The translations under genes were made by a program, and so were the position numbers. Of a stretch of 64,000 bases of DNA, positions 1 through 9,939 are shown in pieces. Within the stretch, counting starts at the first letter, position 1. Every line of letters starts with the position of its first letter. Below the pieces are notes generated by a model. The model was given only the letters and a program-made list of their open reading frames with translations, searched no databases and was not told the DNA's origin. The stretch is from Tengunoibacter tsumagoiensis (lineage in GTDB: Bacteria; Chloroflexota; Ktedonobacteria; Ktedonobacterales; Ktedonobacteraceae), in contig NZ_BIFR01000002.1 of the NCBI RefSeq assembly GCF_003967535.1, positions 1,860,001-1,924,000 of the forward strand. The letters run 5' to 3'.

Positions 1-592
1 CCAGCAGTGGTCCAAAGGCAAAGACATAGCCTGAGTGACGGATCAGGTTTTCAAGCACAGCCATGAGACAGAAGCTGAGCACAAAGGAGATGACCAGATC
101 CCACCGTGAGACGCGAAATGACGTGAAACCGCCGATGACAAGGATGACCATGACAATCAATAACGAGCCACTCCACTGAGCGGCCAGGGTCGTAACTGTC
201 TGAGGAAAGAGCAGCAGCAGCATCGTCAGACCAAAGTTGGATGGGTTAAATATATGCCGCCCTCGTACGCGCAGGAGTGACTTGGAGCTGATCGCCAGAA
301 TGGGAGCGACAATAAAAGGCCAGAGCGGAATAGATTCGATCAGTAAGCCCAGTCCCAGACCACTGATCACCCCACTGATGGGGATGATGATCTGCTTCGT
401 TCGCACATAGTTCAAGATGACATCAAGGGTACATGCAACCAGCAGAGAGGTTGCAATCTGTGTCCACTGATGATCAAAGGCCAGGATAGTCTCACCGATG
501 GAGGTATAGAGAATAAGAACCCCAGTCATAAAGAGCCGTGGATCGGTTATTTTGGGAGCGACAATCGTCACGCCACGAATATTCCAGGTCAT
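1..592 (-). CDS. unbU: UnbU-type enediyne-cassette membrane protein (partial, 3' end outside window)
   Basis: The first 197 residues are present, starting MTWNIRGVTIVAPKITD; the gene runs off the left edge. The visible part has several hydrophobic helices and an RnfD/NqrB-like stretch (residues near 95-110, ...LLRVRGRHIFNPSNFGL). UnbU proteins are polytopic membrane proteins conserved in enediyne clusters beside the PKS; their exact role is not settled. It is the last visible gene of the minus-strand cassette, 28 bases after the TPR gene, so it is probably co-transcribed. The family assignment rests on the membrane pattern, this motif and the cassette context together. Confidence 0.82.
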   Translation of the reverse strand, partial: MTWNIRGVTIVAPKITDPRLFMTGVLILYTSIGETILAFDHQWTQIATSLLVACTLDVILNYVRTKQIIIPISGVISGLGLGLLIESIPLWPFIVAPILAISSKSLLRVRGRHIFNPSNFGLTMLLLLFPQTVTTLAAQWSGSLLIVMVILVIGGFTSFRVSRWDLVISFVLSFCLMAVLENLIRHSGYVFAFGPLL

Positions 593-620
593 GAGCTGTT
601 TCCTTTCTTACCTCGTAGGA

Positions 621-1634
621 TTAACTCCAGAACAGAGCAATACCAGTATCAACATAAACACCCAGGCCTCGAATCGTTGTGTCTTCTTGATCCACCAGCT
701 TATCCTGCGGAATCGCCAGCCGTTGATCAAGTATGGTTGCCTGAGGGTCTACATTCTTCCCATTCAGCCAGACATTACGCGCATCGGCGGTCTTGTTGCT
801 TTTGGCAAAGACATCCCCCAATGCCGCATAGGCTGTAGGTGTAAACGTGTGTTTAATGCTGTTCAAGGTTTTCAGTAGGGAGACGGAGTACTGCAGATCG
901 GTCTGGGCCTGGGGGAGATGCCCCATGAGCGTGGGCCAGTAGAGATTATTTAAGCCTCGTGCAAACCGCGCGACAATGTTGTAGGGATGCTGCTCCAATA
1001 TAGGGTTCAATGTGCTAATGGAGCGCGAGGAGTCCTGGGCCTGACAGACCAATCCATCGGGTGGTTTGGGACAGGAGCGCATCTCGTCTACATAGACCAG
1101 CGCCATATTGAGAACGGTATTGGTGCTATTGTGCTGCGCTACAAGCTGCTCAAAAAAGGTGTGCTCCTCATCATAGCGCTTGAGATCGCGCAATGCGATG
1201 CGATAATCGTTGGTATAGCGCAGATTATCAGGTTCTGATTGCGCGGCAGCTTTTAAATAGTCCAGCGCGCGGGTTGCACTGCCTTGCTTGATCAAGGCCT
1301 CACCAAAGGCAGCTTCGAGAAAGATCTGATCCTTATCTTGTTGCACGACAGGCTGTATGCTCTGGTCCTCCAGGATATGCGCTGGGATCGGTTTTTGATA
1401 CACCTGCCAATTGTTCAGCCCCAGATCATCCAGCGTCAGATTGGCCGGAACTTTGGGAAGCGATAACGGTTGCACCTGCGGGAGAAATAAGAAATAGGCG
1501 CCGACTGCAAGCAGAGCAATAATCAATACGCTCGAGCTAATGATCAGTGCAATTCGTGTTCTGCTCCTCTTACGAGCTCTGGGTGGCTGACCGGTGACCA
1601 ATGGAGTTGGCGGATTGGTAACATTCTGAGCCAT
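621..1634 (-). CDS. Membrane-anchored TPR protein within the enediyne cassette
   Basis: A 337-residue protein with a basic N-terminus (RARKRSRTR) and one transmembrane helix at about residues 28-50, then a mainly helical domain with TPR-like units around residues 105-180 and 260-300 (for example FGEALIKQGSATRALDYLKA). It probably sits outside the membrane as an adaptor. Its ATG overlaps the UnbV stop by one base (TAATG), with a GGAGGA ribosome site inside the UnbV end, so translation is coupled. It is not one of the five classical cassette genes, yet it lies between UnbV and UnbU; with UnbV also carrying an export signal, a joint extracytoplasmic job is plausible but unproven. Confidence 0.72.
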   Translation of the reverse strand: MAQNVTNPPTPLVTGQPPRARKRSRTRIALIISSSVLIIALLAVGAYFLFLPQVQPLSLPKVPANLTLDDLGLNNWQVYQKPIPAHILEDQSIQPVVQQDKDQIFLEAAFGEALIKQGSATRALDYLKAAAQSEPDNLRYTNDYRIALRDLKRYDEEHTFFEQLVAQHNSTNTVLNMALVYVDEMRSCPKPPDGLVCQAQDSSRSISTLNPILEQHPYNIVARFARGLNNLYWPTLMGHLPQAQTDLQYSVSLLKTLNSIKHTFTPTAYAALGDVFAKSNKTADARNVWLNGKNVDPQATILDQRLAIPQDKLVDQEDTTIRGLGVYVDTGIALFWS

Positions 1635-3433
1635 TAGATCTGTCCTCCTTGCTGGATCTGGTGATAACGATTGAGAGCTAGCGCGGCAGGTTGTTCAATC
1701 TGTCCATCGGGCCAACGAATCTCAACACTATCAATTCTGGTCTGGGAACCAAGGCCAAAGATGAGGCGGCGATCAGATTGGGAGGCATAACCACTACCTG
1801 GATCGACCCATTTGACCCAGGTCTTTTTGCCAGCTTTCACGGTGACACGAGCACCAATGGCATCACGATTGGATTTTCCGCTTCCAGTGAGATGAAAACC
1901 GATCCATTGATTTTTTTGTTGAGGATAATTTTTGTAGAGCTGGAAAGGGGCTCCCTGGTTCGCAATGAACATTTCGGGCAGGCCATCGTTATCAAAATCA
2001 GCGATACAGAGCCCTCGTCCATCGTAGAGATCATTCAATCCAGCCACCTCAGCGATCTCTACATAGCTTCCACCTTCTTTGACAAAGAGTCGCGAGCGTT
2101 CATAGCCAGAGATACTACGAGTCCCAATCGCAGGCCAATTTTTTGCATCTTCGACAATAATGCCTGGCGTGGTCGCCATTGTGCCAAGAAAATACCAGTA
2201 ATCGCCCTGACCCGCCGAAACAAAGCCATTGAGTGCGACTATCTCCATCTCACCATCGTTATCGAGATCAATAAATTTTGCAGCCCAGCCCCAGCCGCCA
2301 TTGTCCACTCCTAAGGCAGGGGCGTGATCCGTGAAGGTTCCATCGCGATTGTTCTTCCAGAGGAAGTTTCCTTCGACCAGATATCCTTGCTTCGTGATAT
2401 TCACGACATAGATATCGGGATACCCATCACCATCCAGATCTGCAAAATCTACATTCATGCCTTTGCGCGTATCAATCGGGATAGCAGTATGGGTAATATT
2501 AGTAAAGGTTCCATCCCCATTGTTTTTATAGAGCACATCCTGGCCAAAATCATTTGCCAGATAGAGATCCATCCGTCCCGTATTAAAGAGATCACAGGCC
2601 CCTACATCTAGCGTCCAACCACGATCATCGACACCTAATTGTGGAGCAACATTGGTAAAGGTGCCATCCCCATTGTTATGATAGAGGACATTGGGACCCC
2701 CATTCCGCGCCTGCTCAAAGTCGTTATGCATGATCTTTGTGGTTGGAATATTCCATAGATCAACCTGGGGGAAATAGTTTCCAATGTAGAGATCCAGTCG
2801 CCCATCGCCATCATAATCAAACCAGATAGCAGAGTTGCCGTTCCCGGTATCACCTGTGCCCGAAGCTTCGGTAATATCGGTAAAGGTCCCGTTCCGATTA
2901 TTGCGGAACAGGCGGTTGGCGGTGCTCCATTTCACGATATAGAGGTCGATCCAACCATCGTTGTCAAAATCACCCCATACCGCATCCATCACGGCTCCAT
3001 CTAGATTCAGATCGACGAGCCCTGCCTCTTGCGCCACGTCGGTGAAGGTTCCATCCCCATTATTACGAAATAAATGGCAGGGGGCATTTCTTCCCGAAGA
3101 AGAGGCAAAAATATCAACATGCCCATCGTTATTGTAATCTGCTGCCGCTACACAGGCTCCCACCGAGCTCATCCAGGGCATAATATTATCAAGTTTATGA
3201 TCGAGAACCGCCTTTTGATGCACAAAAGAGACGCCAACTTTCTTAGAGATCTCCTGGAGCTGAAATGCAGGGCGCTGTGGGCCTTTTCCCCCCTGAAGCA
3301 GGTTCTGCACCCAACCAGTACGACTGCTGATCCCCAACGCGCCTACAGTGACTAGCCCAACACTTGCAGTTGCAAGCGAACCAATCATTTGTCGTCTACT
3401 CATTGGTTCAGTAAGCTTTTTCTGAGTCTCCAT
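1634..3433 (-). CDS. unbV: UnbV-type exported protein (FG-GAP/VCBS repeats plus ASPIC/UnbV domain)
   Basis: About 599 residues. The N-terminus has an RR-containing signal (SRRQMIGS followed by a hydrophobic stretch), compatible with Tat export. At least seven calcium-binding-like repeat motifs follow, e.g. DYNNDGHVDIF, DFDNDGWIDLY, DYDGDGRLDLY, DLDGDGYPDIY, each in an FG-GAP/VCBS-type blade ('NNGDGTFT'), forming a predicted beta-propeller. The C-terminal ~70 residues match the ASPIC/UnbV domain (IGARVTVKAGKK...DSVEIRWPDG). UnbV is one of the five conserved enediyne warhead genes; its biochemical role is unclear. I chose the ATG at 3433 (METQKKL) because an AAGAAGGA site precedes it; a TTG at 3457 is the alternative. 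Its stop overlaps the TPR gene. Confidence 0.93.
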   Translation of the reverse strand: METQKKLTEPMSRRQMIGSLATASVGLVTVGALGISSRTGWVQNLLQGGKGPQRPAFQLQEISKKVGVSFVHQKAVLDHKLDNIMPWMSSVGACVAAADYNNDGHVDIFASSSGRNAPCHLFRNNGDGTFTDVAQEAGLVDLNLDGAVMDAVWGDFDNDGWIDLYIVKWSTANRLFRNNRNGTFTDITEASGTGDTGNGNSAIWFDYDGDGRLDLYIGNYFPQVDLWNIPTTKIMHNDFEQARNGGPNVLYHNNGDGTFTNVAPQLGVDDRGWTLDVGACDLFNTGRMDLYLANDFGQDVLYKNNGDGTFTNITHTAIPIDTRKGMNVDFADLDGDGYPDIYVVNITKQGYLVEGNFLWKNNRDGTFTDHAPALGVDNGGWGWAAKFIDLDNDGEMEIVALNGFVSAGQGDYWYFLGTMATTPGIIVEDAKNWPAIGTRSISGYERSRLFVKEGGSYVEIAEVAGLNDLYDGRGLCIADFDNDGLPEMFIANQGAPFQLYKNYPQQKNQWIGFHLTGSGKSNRDAIGARVTVKAGKKTWVKWVDPGSGYASQSDRRLIFGLGSQTRIDSVEIRWPDGQIEQPAALALNRYHQIQQGGQI

Positions 3434-3567
3434 TGCAATAGCTTTCCTTCTTTTCAATCAAGCAAACTTCTTTTTCACAAAATGACACAAAGATGGCTCT
3501 GTGTTCTATCTTCAAGGGCATATTCTGCCCTGTGAGCCCTCTACAGCAGGTAGAAAGATAGGAAAAA

Positions 3568-3993
3568 TCAGGGTTCACTGAATTGTTTGAGTGCCTCATA
3601 AAGGACACCAGGGATCGGTGTGGGGCGCATGCTCTCTCCATCACGAAGCATACAACCGACCTGCTGCTCGCCACGTGCGATCAGTTCTTCGCCTGTGGGT
3701 GTTGTGCGCAGATAATCAAAGAGGAGGGTAATACGATTCTGCGCGATTGCGCCCAGACGCATGGAGATGGTGATATGATCAAAAGCGACAAGCTCAAGAA
3801 AGTAGTCACAGGCGCAACGAATAGTCACCAGCGCCAGACCCTGCTCCAATTGTGCCAGGATCGCTGGAGCATGATCGTGCAAAAACATCTCTCGACAACG
3901 GCCCTGCCACTTCAGATGGTTGACATAATAGACATTCCCTACAAGGTTGGTCTCTTCAAAACCGACAATATGATGATACGTATACGTACGCAT
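3568..3993 (-). CDS. Enediyne hotdog thioesterase (TEBC; SgcE10/CalE7/DynE7 type)
   Basis: A 141-residue single hotdog-fold protein of the 4-hydroxybenzoyl-CoA thioesterase superfamily. The N-terminal stretch HHIVGFEETNLVGNVYYVN is the typical TEBC signature, followed by RCREMFLHDH. In known enediyne systems this enzyme releases the linear polyene intermediate from the ACP of the PKS by hydrolysis. Length and position immediately downstream of the PKS agree with the family. A strong GGGAGGG ribosome site lies five bases before the ATG. The gap to the PKS stop is about 73 bases, so it is in the same operon. Confidence 0.93.
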   Translation of the reverse strand: MRTYTYHHIVGFEETNLVGNVYYVNHLKWQGRCREMFLHDHAPAILAQLEQGLALVTIRCACDYFLELVAFDHITISMRLGAIAQNRITLLFDYLRTTPTGEELIARGEQQVGCMLRDGESMRPTPIPGVLYEALKQFSEP

Positions 3994-4066
3994 AGATTCC
4001 CTCCCTGGTACGTGTTATGTATACCAATCTCCCTCTAGGAATCCTGGTGATCCCTGGATGCTACCC

Positions 4067-7000
4067 TCATTCAGCGGGCTCGCGTACACAGATCGCTACG
4101 ATAATGGGAGCCGTCAGACCGCTGATCATGGTACGATAGGTGGCAATCTGAAAGGTTCCCGCAGTGAAGAGGTACCAGCCGCTATCATAGGTTGTTTGAA
4201 ATAACACTGGTGTCTTAACCATCGCTCCTGCCTTTTTGAGGCTTTCATGAACGGTCCAGACCCGAGTGGCAAGGCTATCAAGCTCCTCATCCCCCTGGGT
4301 AGAGAGATGAGAGGCCAGTTGATAGCCTTCCTCACCCAGAAGATCATGCCAGATCGACGCTGATCGGGCACTGATACTTTCGATATCACAGCCCACTTCC
4401 GCGGCACACGTGACGGCTAAGGTGATGGCCTGACAATGGGCTGTAGAGATCGTAGGCGCCTCTCTGTCAATGAGTAGGGGCTTTCCATCCGCTCGATGAT
4501 AGATGGGGGTCCGTAATAACGCCCCCAATGCCAGCTCGCTCTGTCTACGACGCTCTTCACTGTGTGCAGACTGTACTAAAATCCTGAGGGTCGTGTCTTT
4601 ATGCAGCATCTCTTCCATTTTGCGCTCAAGATAAGGACCTAATAACGCTGGAGGCCAGGCCTCTGGATCAGGCAAGATATCAACCTGTCGCAATTGCAGG
4701 TCGCTCCATTGCTCGATGATCTCTCCGGCTATACTTCTGACTTCAACGTCATAATGGAAGATGTCGCCTTCTCGGAAACGTTCCTGCGCCAGTACAAAGT
4801 GTCGCTCCGACACAACATTGTTGACACGGATCGACTCAATTCCCACCGGAAGCAGGGTGGCATACGGAATACAGGCTTGAATACAATGAATGAGCGCATC
4901 ACGGGCCGCAGCATCCCCCAGAATATGCTCGCCTGGAAGATATTGAACGTACCAGGGTTTTCCGGTCAATGGCGTGATCTCTGCCACGCACGCTCTCGCT
5001 TGCAGGAGATGATAGCGGCTGACCCTCTGAAAACGGCCCTGATGAAATAAGATTCGTCCGTACAGATCTTTCTCGGGACTGAGCTCTACTTCTTGCTCAG
5101 TAGACAGGGATAGGTGTCCAATCAGCGCTGTGTGCGGCGCGAAATGGCAGGAGGCTGAAAAATGATTGACCTGAAACGCCGTATCCTCGCTGCGGAGGGT
5201 AACATCAACACGACCTGATGCATGGACCAGCGCAGAGATGCGTATCACGACGGTTGCTCTCTCCTGCACCACAATCGGTCGCAACAGGAGGACGTTGGTA
5301 AAAGTGGGTAGCTCTTGTTTCCCTGTGACGGCTCTTGCCACCTGGGCCATGGCCTCCAGGCCCACGACGGCTGGCAACAAGCGTTCCCCACGATAGCGAT
5401 GATCCTCAACATAGGGATCAGTGCTGGTTGAGAGGGTTGCATCAACAATAAGTTCAATGCCTGGATAAAAGACGCGGGGCTCTTCCAGAAAACGCAGCAG
5501 TGGCAGCTCTGTCTCAACCATCCGCAAGGTTGGCGTTTCGCCAAAGCGTCCTGAGACCACGACGCGGACTGGCGTCTGAGAGACAAGCAGGTTCTGAAAT
5601 GCCGCGAGACCTTCATCGGTCGAGATCGGTTGAATCCCTTCTCGCAGAAGCGCCTCCACTTTGCCCAGACGTTCACCCATTCCAATTCCAGACCAGACGG
5701 ACCATTCGATACAGAGACTGCGACAGTCTGGATACTGCCTCTGAAACTCTTCTGTTGCGAAGGCCAGCCAATCGTTGGCGAGAGCATAATCCGCCTCGCC
5801 TCGCATTCCTGTTCGCGCAATGACCGATCCAAATGTGACCAGCAGTTTCAATCTCTGTTTATCAAGCGCGTCCAGAACGTGTTGTAATCCCTGAATCTTT
5901 GGCTGGAGAGTTGCCTGTATGTTTGCTTCTTGTTGAGCGCTGATAAGCTGAGGGATATTTGCTCCTGCTCCATGTAAGACGGCTGTGATGGGCCCAAGCG
6001 TTTGTTCCGCACGCTGAATAGCTTCTTTCACCACTCTGGCGTCGGTAACATCGACACGCTGGTAGAGAAACTGAATCTCTAAGGCGACCAGCCGCCGCAA
6101 ATTTTCGGCCAGAGCACTATCTTGTTCCGGATCTGAGCGGCCCAGTAAGAGCAAGCGGACTCCTGTCTGTTGAGCCAGGGCAAACGCTGCCTCAGCGGCG
6201 ATTCCTTTGCCGCCACCTGTGACCAGGAGAACATCTGTATCGCAGAGTAGCTCCTCTGGCCGTTTCTCCGCCAGCAGCGAGAGCAATTGCAGGCGAGGAA
6301 CGAAACGCGTGCCATCATCCTGGTAGATGGCTTCGCTATACCCACGGGCAGCCTGTAGCTCTCGGCGCAACCACTCGCTCGCTTGCGGATGCTGAATGGG
6401 AAGGTCAAGCACACAGGCTGTTTTCTTGGGAGCCTCGAGGTGGAGAGTGCGAACAAAACCAGCACAGCCTCGTCCTTGCTGCACAAGAACAAAAAACTGT
6501 ATCTGCTCCTGTTGAAAAAACTCCTGCGCGGCCTGCAATACAAGCCCGATCTGTGCACTCTGTCTCTCAGGATTCAGACACAGCAAGAGGCCAGAGCCTG
6601 GGAGAGAAGAGACGAGCTGGCGCAGGGCTGCATCATGAGGAAAGCCAGCTTCCGTAACAACCTTCCAACTCCCAGCCTCCATCGAAAGCGTCGTTTCGGG
6701 CAGAGCTTCCTGCTGATAAATAACCTCAAACGGTCGCACCCAGGTATCCACGCCAGAGGGAAGCGACATCTTCTCAGCGAGAGCAACCGTTCCGCCTGTT
6801 TTCTGCGTCTCTTCCAGGGCCTGCGCCACTTCAGCAATGGTCGCGTTCGCATACTCGGTGGGAGCCACTGGTGGTAACAGATCAAAGGCTCGCCATGCTT
6901 CAGAGACGACCTGACCCACCGTGATGGAGTTGAGGTGCAGATCACTGAGGAGGCGGCTGTGATCCTGAATAGCCGAGAGCGGCAATTCGATGCGTTGTGC

Positions 7001-9847
7001 GATTAATTGCTTAATAAAATCGCTGGATGATACGTCCGACCGCTGGGCCTGAAGAGCAACTGGCGCGGCCTGTGGTTCACTTTCAGGCTGGTCCAGTCGA
7101 ACTGTCAGGCTCTCGGTCTGAAACTGCGGTGCCAATTCGCAGGGGTTGACTAAAAATGCTGGCTCCCAGTTCAGATTAAAAGGGCGATGGAAGCGTTGAG
7201 TAAACAGCAGATCGTAGCTAAGAGGCTGGCCCAGAACAAATGTTGCGCCTATGACCTTCAGCAGTTCTTCCAGAGAAGGACTTCCTGCATTGATCGGAAG
7301 GACGGGCACCGTTGTTGATTGAGCAGCCAGCCCACTCAGGATCTTTCCCGGCCCAACCTCGATAAAAAGATCCACGTGAGAGGCGGCCTGAGTCACAGCA
7401 GAGACAAACTGGACAGGTTCAGTAATCTGACGATACAGAATTGCAGAAAGGTCATCGTTTTCGTTCAATAAAGCGCCGGTAACGGTCGAGAAGACTGACC
7501 GCTCAAGAGGATGAAGAGGATGCTTACGCAGATACGCTGCCAGAGGCTCAGCGGCGGCGGCGACATGTGGAGAATGAAAAGCATGTGAGACGGCCAGCGG
7601 AACACACGCAATCTTCTGCTGCTTCGCTCGCTCAACCACCCTGTTCACCTCAGACTCTTCGCCAGAGATCACAATCTGTCGAGGCGCATTAATACTTGCA
7701 ATGACAACAGCCGCATCACCAATCAGAGCTGAGACCTGGTGTTGCGTTGCCTTCAGACTTACCATAACGCCTGTTGGCTTCCCAAGCGTGCCCATAGCCT
7801 CACCGCGTACACGCGCAAGCTCCACAAGCTGCTGCTCATCCATTGCACCAGCCCAATGGAAAGCCGTTAACTCACCAAGGCTATGGCCAGCGGCCACTGT
7901 CGCTGTAATCCCTACCTGTTGCAATATCTTGAGCGCCGCCAGAGAGGAGGTGACAATCGCAGGTTGGGCGATACGGGTATCAGTCTCATTATCACCAGAT
8001 GGTAGGTTGACCTGTTGATAGAGGCGATCAACTTCAGCAAAGCGACGCCGAAGCAGTCCGCCACTCAGATAAGCAGGAGCCCCCTGACCCGGAAACAGCA
8101 GCCCAATCCGCGGCTTCTGGGAGCCTTCGCCCAGAAAGAGACCATCCTGCGGAGCAAAATATGCAGTGTCCCCCTCTTGCAGGATGACCCGCAGCTTCTC
8201 CAGGCGCTCAGTAAGCTCCGCTGGTCGTGAGGCCACAATAGCGGCGCGTACAGAACCTTGCGGAGACTGCTTTGCAAGTGTGATAGCTAAATCGGTCAAT
8301 TCGGCGAGAGAGAGCCGGGCAGAAAATGTTAAGAGCTGCTCAACTTGTGTATGCAGATCCCCATGGTTGGCTCCAGCCAGAAGAAACAGCTCAGCATCTT
8401 GAACCGATGCATTCAATTGTCGCTCTTTGATGGTTAACGCCGTTCGTCGATGGTAGGCTACGCCTTCAAGAACGATATGAGCATTAATGCCCCCAAACCC
8501 CATCGAACTAACGCCCGCCCGCAATGGCTGATCAGCGGGCCAGACTTGCGCGGAGTGAAGCAGTTGGAGAGCAGCATCTGGTCCTCGTAATTCTGTATGG
8601 GGCGTAGAGATCCCTGTATGTGGTGGCAGTATTTGAGTCGAGACGGCCATCGTCGCTTTAATCAAGCCCGCCACTCCGGCGGCTGCTTTCGTATGTCCAA
8701 TATTTGCCTTAATCGATCCAATCACGGCAGATGGAACATCCCGGCGGCTCTGTCTGCGCAAGCGCGTCAGCGTCTGCAATTCGGTGGTATCACCAACAGC
8801 GGTTCCTGTGCCATGCCCCTCAAAATAGGTCACCGTCTCACTGGGAATCTGAGCCTTCTGATAAGCACGTTGCAGGGCCAGGAGCTGCCCCTCAACATCG
8901 GGACGGGTGATGCCGCCTGCTCCATCCGAGGAGATGCCCCAGCCTCGAATCAATGCATAGACACGTCTCTGCTGAGCCAGAGCATCTTCATACCGCATCA
9001 GCGTCACAAAACCACAGCCCTCCCCAGGAAAAAAGCCAGCGGAATGCAGATCATAGACCCTCATCTCATCTTGCGCCAGAGCAGCCGTCTTGGCAAAACC
9101 AATAATCTCAAATGGGTCCAGGCTCAGATCCACGCCACCGGCCAGCGCCAGATCCAGCTCTCCCTGCGCAAGAGCGTTACAAGCAGTCGCCACAGCCAGC
9201 AGAGAAGAAGAACAGGCCCCATCGACGGTATAACCCCCACCTTTGAAATCAAAATAATTGCAGATACGGCCAGCAATGGTATTGGAGAGACCACCAGCCA
9301 GCGTCTCCTCACCGACCGGGGCGAAGGGTTCTTTATACGTCACTTCTAGCTGGGAAAGAAAAGCTTCTAAGTGCTCTGCTGACCAGCCTTCTGTCTGTAA
9401 AGCAGAGGCCAGCACGCGCCGCACATAGGGCCAGCGAAGGCGCAGACTATGCGCACGCGAAAATTCACCCGTTAGTGTATTGCCAACAATGACACCAGTC
9501 GTTGCTCGAGGAAATTGATCAGGAGACACAAAACCAGCATCGCTCAATGCTTGAGATGCCACATCTAGAGCCAGCCAATGCGCCAGGTCGCTTGAACGGT
9601 AAGCATTCCCTGAGATGCGGAATCTGACGCGATCAAATGTGTAATGATCAAGAAATGCACCTTGCGTCGCATAGGTACTATCAGGGGTTGATCGGTCAGA
9701 AGAAAAATAATCATCTAGCTGCAATCGCTCTGCCGGGATACGTCTAAAAGCTCTGCGTTGAGCCAGAATGTTCTCCCATAATTCAACTGGCGAATTTGCT
9801 TGTGGATAGCGGCACGCCATACCAACAATTGCAATCTCTGCTACCAT
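4067..9847 (-). CDS. pksE: Enediyne iterative type I polyketide synthase (KS-AT-ACP-KR-DH-PPT)
   Basis: 1926 residues, the usual PKSE size. Domains in order: KS (1-~460) with the active Cys in DGACSSS (Cys212) and His in EGHGTGTA (His345) and NIGHTKAA (His385); AT with GQGAP near 588 and GHSLGE (Ser656); an enediyne-type ACP with LHLNSITVG (Ser974); KR with the nucleotide loop VTGGGKGIA (~1240-1480); a hotdog DH (~1530-1780); and a C-terminal phosphopantetheinyl transferase with VGCDIESIS and WTVHESLKKAGA, which would load its own ACP. This order is diagnostic of enediyne PKSs, which build the polyene precursor of the warhead from acetyl and malonyl units. All visible catalytic residues are intact. 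It is preceded by the UnbL gene and followed by TEBC; promoter element A drives the operon. Confidence 0.97.
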   Translation of the reverse strand: MVAEIAIVGMACRYPQANSPVELWENILAQRRAFRRIPAERLQLDDYFSSDRSTPDSTYATQGAFLDHYTFDRVRFRISGNAYRSSDLAHWLALDVASQALSDAGFVSPDQFPRATTGVIVGNTLTGEFSRAHSLRLRWPYVRRVLASALQTEGWSAEHLEAFLSQLEVTYKEPFAPVGEETLAGGLSNTIAGRICNYFDFKGGGYTVDGACSSSLLAVATACNALAQGELDLALAGGVDLSLDPFEIIGFAKTAALAQDEMRVYDLHSAGFFPGEGCGFVTLMRYEDALAQQRRVYALIRGWGISSDGAGGITRPDVEGQLLALQRAYQKAQIPSETVTYFEGHGTGTAVGDTTELQTLTRLRRQSRRDVPSAVIGSIKANIGHTKAAAGVAGLIKATMAVSTQILPPHTGISTPHTELRGPDAALQLLHSAQVWPADQPLRAGVSSMGFGGINAHIVLEGVAYHRRTALTIKERQLNASVQDAELFLLAGANHGDLHTQVEQLLTFSARLSLAELTDLAITLAKQSPQGSVRAAIVASRPAELTERLEKLRVILQEGDTAYFAPQDGLFLGEGSQKPRIGLLFPGQGAPAYLSGGLLRRRFAEVDRLYQQVNLPSGDNETDTRIAQPAIVTSSLAALKILQQVGITATVAAGHSLGELTAFHWAGAMDEQQLVELARVRGEAMGTLGKPTGVMVSLKATQHQVSALIGDAAVVIASINAPRQIVISGEESEVNRVVERAKQQKIACVPLAVSHAFHSPHVAAAAEPLAAYLRKHPLHPLERSVFSTVTGALLNENDDLSAILYRQITEPVQFVSAVTQAASHVDLFIEVGPGKILSGLAAQSTTVPVLPINAGSPSLEELLKVIGATFVLGQPLSYDLLFTQRFHRPFNLNWEPAFLVNPCELAPQFQTESLTVRLDQPESEPQAAPVALQAQRSDVSSSDFIKQLIAQRIELPLSAIQDHSRLLSDLHLNSITVGQVVSEAWRAFDLLPPVAPTEYANATIAEVAQALEETQKTGGTVALAEKMSLPSGVDTWVRPFEVIYQQEALPETTLSMEAGSWKVVTEAGFPHDAALRQLVSSLPGSGLLLCLNPERQSAQIGLVLQAAQEFFQQEQIQFFVLVQQGRGCAGFVRTLHLEAPKKTACVLDLPIQHPQASEWLRRELQAARGYSEAIYQDDGTRFVPRLQLLSLLAEKRPEELLCDTDVLLVTGGGKGIAAEAAFALAQQTGVRLLLLGRSDPEQDSALAENLRRLVALEIQFLYQRVDVTDARVVKEAIQRAEQTLGPITAVLHGAGANIPQLISAQQEANIQATLQPKIQGLQHVLDALDKQRLKLLVTFGSVIARTGMRGEADYALANDWLAFATEEFQRQYPDCRSLCIEWSVWSGIGMGERLGKVEALLREGIQPISTDEGLAAFQNLLVSQTPVRVVVSGRFGETPTLRMVETELPLLRFLEEPRVFYPGIELIVDATLSTSTDPYVEDHRYRGERLLPAVVGLEAMAQVARAVTGKQELPTFTNVLLLRPIVVQERATVVIRISALVHASGRVDVTLRSEDTAFQVNHFSASCHFAPHTALIGHLSLSTEQEVELSPEKDLYGRILFHQGRFQRVSRYHLLQARACVAEITPLTGKPWYVQYLPGEHILGDAAARDALIHCIQACIPYATLLPVGIESIRVNNVVSERHFVLAQERFREGDIFHYDVEVRSIAGEIIEQWSDLQLRQVDILPDPEAWPPALLGPYLERKMEEMLHKDTTLRILVQSAHSEERRRQSELALGALLRTPIYHRADGKPLLIDREAPTISTAHCQAITLAVTCAAEVGCDIESISARSASIWHDLLGEEGYQLASHLSTQGDEELDSLATRVWTVHESLKKAGAMVKTPVLFQTTYDSGWYLFTAGTFQIATYRTMISGLTAPIIVAICVREPAE

Positions 9848-9939
9848 AGTCCTTTTTCATCCCCATACTAGAAGAATTAGAACGTATTGAGAGGTACCTG
9901 TCTACAATCTACACTCTCCAAGAAAGACAATCTTCCAGC

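Noticed and set aside
3434-3457. TTG start for UnbV at 3457
   Set aside because: The ATG at 3433 has the ribosome site; the extra residues do not add to the signal peptide.
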